Positions 44,795 to 53,105 of a stretch of DNA of 64,000 nt are shown in pieces. The DNA comes from Yonghaparkia sp. Root332. Its GTDB lineage: Bacteria > Actinomycetota > Actinomycetes > Actinomycetales > Microbacteriaceae. Numbering within the stretch: the first letter of the stretch is position 1; each line of letters begins with the position of its first letter. Where the stretch lies: positions 927,651 through 991,650 of the forward strand of contig NZ_LMCX01000001.1 in NCBI RefSeq assembly GCF_001425665.1, read 5' to 3'. The notes below the pieces were generated by a model. The model worked only from the letters and a program-made list of their open reading frames with translations. It had not been told where the DNA came from and did no database searches. A program made the position numbers and the translations under genes.

Positions 44795-44818
44795 GCGATC
44801 ACCTCTCACGGTGATCGC
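44795..44818 (+). repeat. Hairpin between tadB-like and pilin genes
   Basis: GCGATCACC at 44795-44803 pairs with GGTGATCGC at 44810-44818 around TCTCAC. It lies 24 bases before the pilin start and may uncouple pilin expression from that of the assembly genes. Confidence 0.6.
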
Positions 44819-44842
44819 ACCGACCCGAAAGGCGCGACCACC

Positions 44843-45151
44843 ATGTCCCGCAGCCACTCCTCTCTTATGCAGCTCACGACCGCGGGCGGCGCGATCCCGC
44901 CGCACCGCGCGTCGGGGCTCCGCTCGCCCGCGCGGCAGCGCGCGTCGCTCGCGGCCGCGCTCCGCTCCGATGACCGCGCGCCGCGCGCGCTCTCGATCGC
45001 CGATGATCGCGGCGCGGCGACCGCCGAGTACGCCATCGCGACGATGGCCGCCGTCGGATTCGCGAGCCTCTTGGTCGTCATCATGCGCAGCGACGAGGTG
45101 CGGGGCATCCTCACCGACATGGTGCGCACCGCCCTGACCTTCGGCGGATGA
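44843..45151 (+). CDS. Flp/DUF4244-type pilin
   Basis: A 102-residue protein. The C-terminal half DDRGAATAEYAIATMAAVGFASLLVVIM is the DUF4244 pilin core: an acidic residue after G-x-x-T-A-E-Y and one hydrophobic helix, as in Flp pilins cut by a prepilin peptidase. ATG 44843 (AAGG at 44829-44832) is preferred to an ATG at 44714 that overlaps the previous stop, because the hairpin at 44795 would lie inside the longer version; the longer form would add 43 residues. It would be the major pilus subunit. Confidence 0.8.
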   Translation: MSRSHSSLMQLTTAGGAIPPHRASGLRSPARQRASLAAALRSDDRAPRALSIADDRGAATAEYAIATMAAVGFASLLVVIMRSDEVRGILTDMVRTALTFGG

Positions 45152-45486
45152 CCCGGACGCGCCGGGATCGCGGAGCGGTGACCGCCGAGGTCGCGATCGC
45201 CCTCCCCGCCGTCGTCCTCGTCCTCGTCGCCTCGATCCACGGGCTCACCGCCGCGACGACCCTGATGCGCGCGCAGGATGCGGCGGCGGACGCGGCGCGA
45301 TCCGTCGCGAGGGGCGAGTCCGCGGCGGCGGCCGCGGGCCAGGTCGTCGGCGCGCTCCCGGGCGGACGGCTCAGGACCGAGCTCTCGGGCGATCTCGTCT
45401 GCGCGACGGTCGTCGTGCGCCCGCGCATCCTCGGCGTCCCGATCGCGCTCGACGCCCGATCGTGCGCGCTCGCCGGGGGCCGCTGA
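45148..45486 (+). CDS. TadE-like pilus protein
   Basis: A 112-residue protein starting RRDRGAVTAEVAIALPAVVLVLVASIHGL. This is a TadE-type prepilin leader with the processing-site G-A-V-T-A-E followed by a hydrophobic helix. The rest is a small periplasmic domain with two Cys. It is coupled to the pilin gene by ATGA, and its TGA overlaps the next ATG. Confidence 0.85.
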   Translation: MTRTRRDRGAVTAEVAIALPAVVLVLVASIHGLTAATTLMRAQDAAADAARSVARGESAAAAAGQVVGALPGGRLRTELSGDLVCATVVVRPRILGVPIALDARSCALAGGR

Positions 45487-45806
45487 TGGCGGGCGCGCCG
45501 CTCGTGGTCGGCCTCCTCGCGGTCGTGGCGCTGGGCGGCGGGGGCATGACGCTCGCGAGCACCGCCCTGGCCGAGTCGCAACGGCTCGCGGGCGTCGCCG
45601 ACGCCGCGGCCCTCGGGGGAGGGGACGCGCTCCTCGGGTGGGTGCCCGGGCCGCCGTGCGCCGTCGCCGAGCGCGTCGCCGAGGCCAACGGAGCAGGCCT
45701 GTCCGGGTGCCGGGTCGAGGGGCTCGAGATCGTCGTCTCGGTCTCCGGAACGACCGCGGGGATCCCCGTCCAGAGGTCCGCGCGCGCCGGGCCGCCGCGA
45801 TCGTGA
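45486..45806 (+). CDS. TadE/TadG-like secretion-associated protein (Rv3654c type)
   Basis: A 106-residue protein with an N-terminal membrane helix (APLVVGLLAVVALGGGGMTLASTALAES) followed by RLAGVADAAALGGGDALLG, the signature of Rv3654c-type TadE-like proteins found at the end of actinobacterial tad operons. Two Cys (CAV and GCR) may form a disulphide outside the membrane. ATG 45486 shares its A with the preceding TGA. It is the last tad gene. The 126 bases that follow, up to topA, contain nothing I can name. Confidence 0.82.
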   Translation: MAGAPLVVGLLAVVALGGGGMTLASTALAESQRLAGVADAAALGGGDALLGWVPGPPCAVAERVAEANGAGLSGCRVEGLEIVVSVSGTTAGIPVQRSARAGPPRS

Positions 45807-45932
45807 GCGGCCGCCCGTGGGGCGACGGCCTCGACAACCTGTGTATGGTGTGCCTGACCGCGGCATGCGAGCCGCAGCGACCGCCGGGGTGCGGAGACAT
45901 CCCCCCGGACGCCCCCGAGATCGAGGAGTACC

Positions 45933-48704
45933 GTGCCGAGCACGAAGAAGCTGGTCATCGTCGAGTCGCCCGCGAAGGCGAAGACGATCGGCAAGTACCT
46001 GGGCGAGGGCTACGAGGTGCAGGCCTCGGTCGGCCACGTGCGCGACCTCATCGAGCCGAAGAACCTCCCGGCCGAGCTCAAGAAGGGCCCGCTTGGCAAG
46101 TTCTCGATCGACGTCGACAACGGCTTCGAGCCCTACTACGTCGTCTCCGACGAGAAGAAGCGCGTCATCGCCGACCTCAAGAAGGCGCTCAAGAGCGCCG
46201 ACGAGCTCTTCCTCGCCACGGATGAGGACCGCGAGGGCGAGGCCATCGCGTGGCACCTGCTCCAGGTGCTCAAGCCCTCCGTGCCGGTCAAGCGCATGGT
46301 GTTCCACGAGATCACCCCCGAGGCGATCGCGCGCGCGACCGAGTCCACCCGCGAGCTCGACACGGCGCTCGTCGACGCCCAGGAGACCCGGCGCATCCTC
46401 GACCGTCTCTACGGCTACGAGGTCAGCCCCGTCCTGTGGCGCAAGGTCGGCCCCGGGCTCAGCGCGGGCCGCGTCCAGTCGGCCGCGACGCGACTCGTCG
46501 TCGACCGCGAGCGCGAGCGCCTCGCGTTCGTCGCCGCTCAGTACTGGGACCTCGACACCACCCTCTGCCCCGTCGGGGCCGAGACGGCCTTCACCGCGCG
46601 TCTCACGCGCCTCGCGGGCGATAAGGTCGCGAGCGGCCGCGACTTCGACGACCGCGGTGCGCTCAAGGGCTCCGGCACGGTCGCGCTCGACGAGGCGACG
46701 GCGACGGCGCTCGCCGAGGCCCTCCGCGCGCCCGACGTCGCGGTCACGGTGACGAAGGTCGAGTCGAAGCCCTACACGCGGCGTCCAGCCGCGCCGTTCA
46801 CGACCTCGACGCTGCAGCAGGAGGCCGCGCGCAAGCTGCGCTTCACCGCGCGCCAGACGATGTCGGTCGCGCAGTCGCTCTACGAGAACGGCTATATCAC
46901 CTACATGCGCACCGACTCCTCGTCGCTGTCGCAGCAGGCCATCGCCGCCGCCCGCTCGCAGGCGTCGTCGCTCTACGGCGCCGACAGCATCCCCGACAAG
47001 CCCCGCGTCTACGCCAGCAAGTCGAAGAACGCGCAGGAGGCTCACGAGGCCATCCGCCCCGCGGGCGACACCTTCCGCACGCCCAGCGCGCTCGAGGGCA
47101 TGCTCCGCGGCAACGACTGGAAGCTCTACGACCTGATCTGGAAGCGCACCATCGCGAGCCAGATGGCGGATGCCCGCGGCCAGACCGCGTCGGTCGCGAT
47201 CCAGGCGGGCCCGCTCTCCGCTCCGGCGCAGGCCGGCGCCCTCGCCGAGTTCGCGGCGAGCGGCACCGTCATCACCTTCCGCGGCTTCCTCGCCGCGTAC
47301 GAGGAGGGCCGCGATGAGGAGCGCGACGCGGAGAAGAGCTCCGACACCGCCGAGGCCAAGCTGCCGCCGCTCGTCGAGGGCCAGAACCTGACGGTGCAGG
47401 ACGTCGAGGCCAAGGGCCACGAGACCAGCCCGCCCCCGCGCTACACCGAGGCGAGCCTCGTCAAGGCGCTCGAGGAGCGCGGCATCGGCCGCCCGTCGAC
47501 CTACGCCGCGATCATCTCGACGATCGTCGACCGCGGGTACGTCACGCCGCGCGGCACCGCCCTGGTGCCGAACTGGATCGCCTTCTCGGTCGTCCGCCTT
47601 CTGGAGGAGAACTTCGCCGACCTCGTCGAGTACGACTTCACCGCCGAGATGGAGGCCGACCTCGACCGCATCGCCAACGGCGAGGCCGACCGCACCGACT
47701 GGCTGAAGGGCTTCTACTTCGGCGACGCCCACCAGCCGGGCCTCCGCCCCGTCATCGACAACCTCGGCGACATCGACGCGAAGACCCTCAACTCGATGCC
47801 GATCACCGATGCGATCACCCTGCGCATCGGCAAGTACGGCCCCTATCTCGAGGTCGCCGAGGAGGGATCCGAGACGCCCCGGCGCGTGAACCTCCCGGAG
47901 GACCTCGCCCCCGACGAGCTCACCCCCGCCAAGGCCCAGGAGCTCATCGACGCCCCCGTCGTCGGCGACCGCGTGCTCGGCATCAACCCCGAGAACGGCA
48001 AGCAGGTCGTGGCGAAGGACGGCCGCTTCGGCCCCTACGTGACCGAGGTCGACCCCGAGCCCGAGGTGCCCGCCGAGCCCGCGGCCGCCGAGCCGGTCGT
48101 CGACCCCGCCACGGGCGAGGTCGTCGAGCCGCCCAAGAAGCGCGCCCCCGCGAAGAAGAAGGCCGCTGCGGAGAAGCCGCGCACGGCATCCCTCTTCAAG
48201 GACATGGACCCGGCGACGGTCGACTTCGAGACCGCGATGAAGCTCCTCGCCCTCCCGCGCGAGGTCGGGATCGACCCGGAGTCGAGCGAGCCCATCACCG
48301 CGCAGAACGGCCGCTACGGCCCGTACCTGAAGAAGGGCACCGACACCCGGTCGCTCGACAGCGAGGATCAGATCTTCGAGATCGACCTCGACGGCGCCCT
48401 CGCCAAGTTCGCCGAGCCCAAGTACGGGGCCCGTCGCGCATCGAGCGCGCTCAAGGAGTTCGACGCCGACCCCGTGAGCGGCAAGCAGATCAAGGTGAAG
48501 GACGGCCGCTTCGGCCCGTACGTCACCGACGGCGAGACGAACGCGACCATCCCGCGCGGCGAGGACGTCGAGGCGGTCGACTTCGACCGAGCGGTGCAGC
48601 TGCTCGCCGACAAGCGAGCCAAGGGGCCGGCCAAGAAGCCCGTCAAGCGCGCCTCCGCGAAGAAGCCCGCCGCCAAGCGCACGACCGCCGCCAAGAAGAA
48701 GTAG
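45933..48704 (+). CDS. topA: DNA topoisomerase I
   Basis: A 923-residue type IA topoisomerase that relaxes negative supercoils. KLVIVESPAKAKTIGKYLG starts the Toprim domain, DEDREGEAIAWHL contains its acidic residues and the active Tyr is Y324 in ITYMRTDSSSLS. C-terminal repeats of the actinobacterial type follow, each with a G-R-[FY]-G-P-Y core (KDGRFGPYV, QNGRYGPYL, KDGRFGPYV). The Lys/Ala-rich tail (PAKKPVKRASAKKPAAKRTT) gives non-specific DNA binding and processivity in this phylum. GTG 45933 follows GAGGAG. Zinc fingers of the E. coli type are absent, as is normal here. Confidence 0.97.
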   Translation: MPSTKKLVIVESPAKAKTIGKYLGEGYEVQASVGHVRDLIEPKNLPAELKKGPLGKFSIDVDNGFEPYYVVSDEKKRVIADLKKALKSADELFLATDEDREGEAIAWHLLQVLKPSVPVKRMVFHEITPEAIARATESTRELDTALVDAQETRRILDRLYGYEVSPVLWRKVGPGLSAGRVQSAATRLVVDRERERLAFVAAQYWDLDTTLCPVGAETAFTARLTRLAGDKVASGRDFDDRGALKGSGTVALDEATATALAEALRAPDVAVTVTKVESKPYTRRPAAPFTTSTLQQEAARKLRFTARQTMSVAQSLYENGYITYMRTDSSSLSQQAIAAARSQASSLYGADSIPDKPRVYASKSKNAQEAHEAIRPAGDTFRTPSALEGMLRGNDWKLYDLIWKRTIASQMADARGQTASVAIQAGPLSAPAQAGALAEFAASGTVITFRGFLAAYEEGRDEERDAEKSSDTAEAKLPPLVEGQNLTVQDVEAKGHETSPPPRYTEASLVKALEERGIGRPSTYAAIISTIVDRGYVTPRGTALVPNWIAFSVVRLLEENFADLVEYDFTAEMEADLDRIANGEADRTDWLKGFYFGDAHQPGLRPVIDNLGDIDAKTLNSMPITDAITLRIGKYGPYLEVAEEGSETPRRVNLPEDLAPDELTPAKAQELIDAPVVGDRVLGINPENGKQVVAKDGRFGPYVTEVDPEPEVPAEPAAAEPVVDPATGEVVEPPKKRAPAKKKAAAEKPRTASLFKDMDPATVDFETAMKLLALPREVGIDPESSEPITAQNGRYGPYLKKGTDTRSLDSEDQIFEIDLDGALAKFAEPKYGARRASSALKEFDADPVSGKQIKVKDGRFGPYVTDGETNATIPRGEDVEAVDFDRAVQLLADKRAKGPAKKPVKRASAKKPAAKRTTAAKKK

Positions 48705-48709
48705 CCGGC

Positions 48710-49342
48710 ATGACCGGCCTCTTCCTGACGTTCGAGGGCGGCGACGGCTCGGGCAAGTCCACGCAGTCCGCCCTTCTGACCGAATGGCTGACCGGGCGGG
48801 GCGAGACTGTCGTCCACGCGCGCGAGCCCGGGGGCACCGAGCTCGGGCTCGAGCTGCGCGAGATCATCCTTCACCGGCGCGGGTACATGGCGCCGCGGGC
48901 CGAGGCGCTGCTGTACGCCGCCGACCGCGCGCACAATATCGCGACCGTCGTGCGGCCCGCGCTCGAGCGCGGCGAGGTCGTCATCCAGGATCGCTACCTC
49001 GACTCCTCGGTCGCCTATCAGGGCGCCGGTCGCGTGCTCTCGACGACCGAGGTCCGCGACCTGTCGCTCTGGGCGACGGAGGGGCTGCTGCCGCACCTCA
49101 CGGTGCTCCTCGACCTCGACCCCGCGCGCGGGCGCGAGCGGCTCGACGCGAGCCGCACCCGGTACGACCGGCTCGAGGCCGAGGCCGCCGTCTTCCACGA
49201 GCGCGTCCGCGACGCGTATCTCGCCCTCGCGCGAGACGAGCCCGATCGCTTCCTCGTGCTCGACGCGACCGAGGCGGTCGAGGCGCTGCAGGAGCGCATC
49301 CGTGCCCGGGTGTCCGATGTGCTCGATACCCTGACCGCATGA
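48710..49342 (+). CDS. tmk: Thymidylate kinase
   Basis: A 210-residue dTMP kinase. The P-loop is FEGGDGSGKST, followed by HAREPGGTELGLELREIIL, the DR[YHF] motif in VIQDRYLDSSVAYQGAGR, and a LID region around ASRTRYDRLE. It makes dTDP for DNA synthesis. ATG 48710 is 5 bases after the topA stop. The stop overlaps holB (ATGA), giving a topA-tmk-holB replication operon. Confidence 0.95.
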   Translation: MTGLFLTFEGGDGSGKSTQSALLTEWLTGRGETVVHAREPGGTELGLELREIILHRRGYMAPRAEALLYAADRAHNIATVVRPALERGEVVIQDRYLDSSVAYQGAGRVLSTTEVRDLSLWATEGLLPHLTVLLDLDPARGRERLDASRTRYDRLEAEAAVFHERVRDAYLALARDEPDRFLVLDATEAVEALQERIRARVSDVLDTLTA

Positions 49343-50493
49343 CGGGCTGGGACGACCTCACCGGGCAGGAGGCGGCCATCGCGCTGCTGCGCTCGGCGGC
49401 GAGCGACCCTGCGTCGATGACGCACGCGTGGCTCATCACAGGGCCGCCCGGCTCCGGTCGGTCGAACCTCGCGTTCGCCTTCGCGGCCGAGCTCCTGACG
49501 CCCGAGCCCTCGGCCGCGGCGAGGACCGCCGCCCAGGTCGCGGCGCGCACGCACCCCGACCTCGCCGTGCTCGCGACCGAGCGGGTCATCATCTCCATCG
49601 AGGAGGTGCGCCAGCTCGTCTCGCAGAGCCAGTATTCGCCGAGCGTCGCCCCTTACCGCGTGATCATCGTCGAGGACGCCGATCGGATGAGCGAGCGCAC
49701 CTCGAACGTGCTGCTCAAGGCGCTGGAGGAGCCCCCGCCGCGCACGGTGTGGATCCTCTGCGCGCCGAGCGCCGCCGACCTCATCCCGACCATCCGCTCC
49801 CGCGTGCGCGCGGTCCGCCTGCGCGTGCCGAGCGTGCGCGAGGTCGCTGACCTGCTCGAGCGCCGCGACGGCGTCGACGCCGCGCTCGCCGAGCGCGCCG
49901 CCCGCGAGGCGCAGAGCCACATCGGGATGGCCCTCCGCCTCGCGACGGACGCCGAGGCCCGCGAGCGGCGGGCCCGCACCCTCGAGCTCGCGCTCGGGGT
50001 GTCGAGCGTCTCCCGCGCGGTGCTCGCGGCGGAGCAGCTCGTCTCCCTCGCCACCGACGACGCTAAGGCTTTCACCGCCGAGCGCGAGGCCCTCGAGCGC
50101 GATGCCGCCCTCCGCTCGCTCGGTCTCGACCCCGGCGGCGCCATCCCTCCCGCCATGCGCGGGGCGCTCAAGGCGCTCGAGGAGGACCAGAAGCGCCGGG
50201 CGACCCGCTCGGTGCGCGACGGCATCGACCGGGTCCTCGTCGACCTGCTCTCGCTCTACCGCGACCTGCTGCTGCTGCAGCTGGAGGCCGGCGTCGAGCT
50301 CGTCAACGAGTCGCAGCGAGCCCGGCTGGAGGAGGCCGCGCGCTCGAGCTCGCCCGAGCAGTCGCTCGCCGCGCTCGACGCCATCGGGCAGGCCCGCCGT
50401 CGGGTCGAGGGCAACACCCCGCCGGTGCTCGCCCTCGAGGCCATGCTGATCACGGCCAGCGGGCGGGTGCCCGCGTTAGGCTCGCCCGCGTGA
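49339..50493 (+). CDS. holB: DNA polymerase III subunit delta'
   Basis: A 384-residue clamp-loader subunit. GPPGSGRSNLAFAFAAELL is the degenerate P-loop with Arg in place of Lys, as usual for delta'. VIIVEDADRMSERTSNVLLKALEEPPPRTVWILCAPS is the conserved AAA core and IPTIRSRVRAVRL the sensor region. The zinc-binding Cys cluster normally found between the P-loop and the HPDL motif is missing: the segment EPSAAARTAAQVAARTHPDL has no Cys. It overlaps tmk (ATGA) and the following hydrolase gene (GTGA). Confidence 0.92.
   Translation: MTGWDDLTGQEAAIALLRSAASDPASMTHAWLITGPPGSGRSNLAFAFAAELLTPEPSAAARTAAQVAARTHPDLAVLATERVIISIEEVRQLVSQSQYSPSVAPYRVIIVEDADRMSERTSNVLLKALEEPPPRTVWILCAPSAADLIPTIRSRVRAVRLRVPSVREVADLLERRDGVDAALAERAAREAQSHIGMALRLATDAEARERRARTLELALGVSSVSRAVLAAEQLVSLATDDAKAFTAEREALERDAALRSLGLDPGGAIPPAMRGALKALEEDQKRRATRSVRDGIDRVLVDLLSLYRDLLLLQLEAGVELVNESQRARLEEAARSSSPEQSLAALDAIGQARRRVEGNTPPVLALEAMLITASGRVPALGSPA
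50477..50482 (+). promoter_or_regulatory. Possible internal -10 for the secreted hydrolase
   Basis: TAGGCT inside the 3' end of holB ends 7 bases before GTG 50490. It would allow a separate leaderless transcript. Confidence 0.35.
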
Positions 50494-52031
50494 GGACCCG
50501 AACCCGCCTATCCGCCGTCGCCCTCCCTCTGGTCGCGGTTCTCGCGCTCTCCGGCTGCGTGCCGACCTGGCTGAGCGGCCTCACCGGCCAGGACACCTCG
50601 ACGCCCACCGGCGAGGAGGTCGAGGCCGCGCTCGAGCCCTACTACCGTCAGGCGCTCGTCTGGGAGCGCTGCGGGGGCGGGGCGCAGTGCGCGACGGCGA
50701 TCGCCCCTCTCGACTGGGACGACCCGGGCGCCGGCGACGACATCGAGCTCGCGCTCGTGCGCTACCGCGCGACCGACGAGGCTCAGGGGTCGCTCTTCGT
50801 CAACCCCGGCGGCCCCGGCGCCTCGGGCTTCGACTTCGTGCGCGACAGCGTCGACTTCGCGGTGAGCGAGCGCCTGCGCGCGAACTTCGACGTCATCGGG
50901 TGGGACCCTCGCGGCGTGGGACGCTCCTCGGCCGTGACCTGCTTCACCGACCCGGCCGACATGGACGAGTTCATCTACGGCGTGCCGGAGGCCGAGCCCG
51001 AGACCCCCGAGTGGGTCGCCGAGGTCGAGCGGAGCGCGCAGCGCTTCGTCGACGCGTGCGCCGAGAACACCGGCCCGCTGCTCGAGCACGTCGACACCGA
51101 CTCCACGGTGCGCGACCTCGACATGCTGCGCGCGGTGGTCGGCGACGAGGCGCTCAACTACTTCGGCTACTCGTACGGCACGGAGATCGGCGCCCGCTAC
51201 GCCGACCGCTTCCCCGATCGCGTCGGCCGGCTGGTGCTCGACGGCGCCACCGACCCGACGACGACCCAGTTCGAGGTCGTCCTGGCCCAGTCGATCGGCT
51301 TCGAGGCCGCGCTCACGACCTACCTGACCGAGTGCTCCGCCGCGGCGAGCTGCCCGTTCCCGACCGACACGACCGCCGCTCTCGCGATCGTCGAGCAGCT
51401 GTACCAGCAGCTCGAGGCCGATCCCATCCCGGCCGCCGACGGGCGCCTGTTCACCGACTCGGTGCTCGACATCGCGGTCGCCACGGCCCTCTACGACGAG
51501 GCCTCGTGGGAGTTCCTGAGCCAGATGTTCACCGAGCTGCGCACGGGCGTCGTCGAGACGGGCTTCCTCCTCGCCGACTTCTACTACGGGCGCGAGAACG
51601 GCGAGTACGTCGACAACTCGCTCGAGGCCTTCATCGCGATCAACTGCCTCGACTACCCCGTCGAGCGCGACCCGGAGACGATCGTGGAGCAGAACGCCGC
51701 GATCGCCGAGGCGGCTCCCGTGACCTCAGACCCGAGCATCCTGGGCGACGTGGTGTGCCAGAGGTGGCCGTTCGCCTTCGAGGGGCAGCTCGGTCCGGTG
51801 AGCGCCGAGGGCGCCCCGCCGATCCTCGTCGTCGGCACCACGGGCGACCCCGCGACCCCCTACGTCTGGGCCGAGGCGCTCGCCTCCCAGCTCGACAGCG
51901 GCGTGCTGCTGACCTACGACGGCGAGGGCCACATCGCCTACGACGAGGGCGACCCGTGCATCAACGAGCTCGTGGACGACTACTTCGTGACTGGGGCGGT
52001 GCCCGCGCGCGATCCCGTCTGCGCGGGCTGA
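50490..52031 (+). CDS. Secreted TAP-like alpha/beta-hydrolase lipoprotein
   Basis: A 513-residue exported protein with a lipobox L20-S-G-C23. The alpha/beta-hydrolase core has the oxyanion region NPGGPGASG, nucleophile S228 in GYSYGTEIG, Asp in GTTGDPATPY and His in GEGHIAY. The C-terminal TAP-like domain is that of tripeptidyl aminopeptidases such as Streptomyces SlpD/SlpE and mycobacterial CaeA/Hip1. Six Cys are spread through the domain, fitting disulphides outside the cell. It probably trims peptides at the cell surface. GTG 50490 overlaps the holB stop. Confidence 0.9.
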   Translation: MRTRTRLSAVALPLVAVLALSGCVPTWLSGLTGQDTSTPTGEEVEAALEPYYRQALVWERCGGGAQCATAIAPLDWDDPGAGDDIELALVRYRATDEAQGSLFVNPGGPGASGFDFVRDSVDFAVSERLRANFDVIGWDPRGVGRSSAVTCFTDPADMDEFIYGVPEAEPETPEWVAEVERSAQRFVDACAENTGPLLEHVDTDSTVRDLDMLRAVVGDEALNYFGYSYGTEIGARYADRFPDRVGRLVLDGATDPTTTQFEVVLAQSIGFEAALTTYLTECSAAASCPFPTDTTAALAIVEQLYQQLEADPIPAADGRLFTDSVLDIAVATALYDEASWEFLSQMFTELRTGVVETGFLLADFYYGRENGEYVDNSLEAFIAINCLDYPVERDPETIVEQNAAIAEAAPVTSDPSILGDVVCQRWPFAFEGQLGPVSAEGAPPILVVGTTGDPATPYVWAEALASQLDSGVLLTYDGEGHIAYDEGDPCINELVDDYFVTGAVPARDPVCAG

Positions 52032-52100
52032 GCGCACCGAGCTGCCGCTCGCCCCGCCGCCACGGCGCCGCCCGGTGCGAACGGCGCCCTCCGGATGGGC

Positions 52101-52106
52101 TAGACT
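52101..52106 (+). promoter_or_regulatory. -10 box of tRNA-Thr
   Basis: TAGACT lies 31 bases before the mature tRNA 5' end, the same hexamer as in the 6C promoter. A -35 is not clear. Confidence 0.5.
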
Positions 52107-52137
52107 CCATAGCCGTGTCCCGGTGAGAGCCGTGCAC

Positions 52138-52210
52138 GCCGCCTTAGCTCAGTCGGCAGAGCGATTCACTCGTAATGAATAGGTCGTGGGTTCGATTCCC
52201 ACAGGCGGCC
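52138..52210 (+). tRNA. tRNA-Thr (anticodon CGT)
   Basis: The acceptor GCCGCCT pairs with AGGCGGC at 52203-52209. The anticodon stem ATTCA/TGAAT encloses CTCGTAA with CGT at 34-36, and the T-arm has GGTTCGATTCC. The base after the acceptor is C, and the next three bases happen to read CCA. The following 205-220 bases up to the next gene contain no recognisable feature. Confidence 0.96.
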
Positions 52211-52433
52211 CCACCTCCCATCCAGCTCCGGCCCGCTCGCGATCGGAACCGCGATCGCTCGCAGTGCGACGGTGCAGCCCTGCGCGTGGCCGGTCGCGTT
52301 CGGGTGGAACGCGTCGTACTCCGCCTCGCCGCCGCCGGGCTCGCCGCCTCGCGGTCGGAACCCGCAGCCCCCCGAAGGGGGGTGGACGGGAGCCGCGTCC
52401 GCGAGCGGCCGCCCGATGCGCGACGATGGGACA

Positions 52434-53105
52434 GTGGATCAGGGTGAGGACGACGCCGGCATCGGGTCGAGGGCGTCGTCCGACCCGCCGAGCACCCCGG
52501 TCTCGGCCCTCCGCCGGACCGTGCTGACCGTCGCGGTCCTCAACCTCGCGTACTTCTTCGTCGAGGGGGGAATCGCCGTGGCCATCCGGTCGGTCTCGCT
52601 CCTCGCCGACAGCGTGGACTTCCTGGAGGACACCGCGGTCAACCTCCTCATCGCGCTGGCCCTGGGCTGGACGCTCGCGGCGCGAGCGGCGGTCGGCCGC
52701 GCGCTCGCGGTCATCATCCTCATCCCCGCGGTCGCCGTCGTCGTCCAGCTCGTGCTGAAGGTCGGCGAGCCGGAGGCTCCGGGCGTCGTGCCCCTCATCC
52801 TCACCGCGGCCGGCGCGGCGGTCGTGAACCTGATCGCGGCCCTCCTGCTCGCCCGCATCCGCGCCTCCTCGGGCGCGATGGGCCGCGCCGCGTGGCTCGC
52901 CGCGCGCAACGACGTCGTGGTCAACCTCGCGATCATCCTCATGGCGCTCATCACGCTCGCGGTCGGCACGGGCTGGCCCGACATCGTGCTCGGGGCGCTC
53001 ATCATCGCCCTCAACGGCCGGGCCGCTCTCGAGGTGTGGCGGCTGGCCGGCGAGGAGTCGCTCGCGGCCCGCGCTCTCGCGGGGGAGGACCCCGATGTCG
53101 ACTGA
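52434..53105 (+). CDS. Cation-efflux-like membrane transporter
   Basis: A 223-residue protein with six predicted helices. NLAYFFVEGGIAVAIRSVSLLADSVDFLEDTAVNLLIALALGW resembles helices 1-2 of cation diffusion facilitators, with the D-S-x-D-F-x-E-D acidic cluster in place of the usual H-x3-D. AARNDVVVNLAIILMALI matches helix 5. There is no C-terminal cytoplasmic domain. GTG 52434 is preferred because GACGAT ends 6 bases upstream; ATG 52416, 18 bases earlier, is the alternative. The 3' end overlaps the next gene by 11 bases. The substrate is unknown. Confidence 0.78.
   Translation: MDQGEDDAGIGSRASSDPPSTPVSALRRTVLTVAVLNLAYFFVEGGIAVAIRSVSLLADSVDFLEDTAVNLLIALALGWTLAARAAVGRALAVIILIPAVAVVVQLVLKVGEPEAPGVVPLILTAAGAAVVNLIAALLLARIRASSGAMGRAAWLAARNDVVVNLAIILMALITLAVGTGWPDIVLGALIIALNGRAALEVWRLAGEESLAARALAGEDPDVD

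Noticed and set aside
44714-44842. Longer pilin start at ATG 44714 coupled by ATGA
   Set aside because: The extra residues are not pilin-like and contain a hairpin better explained as intergenic. It is kept as an alternative in the pilin entry.
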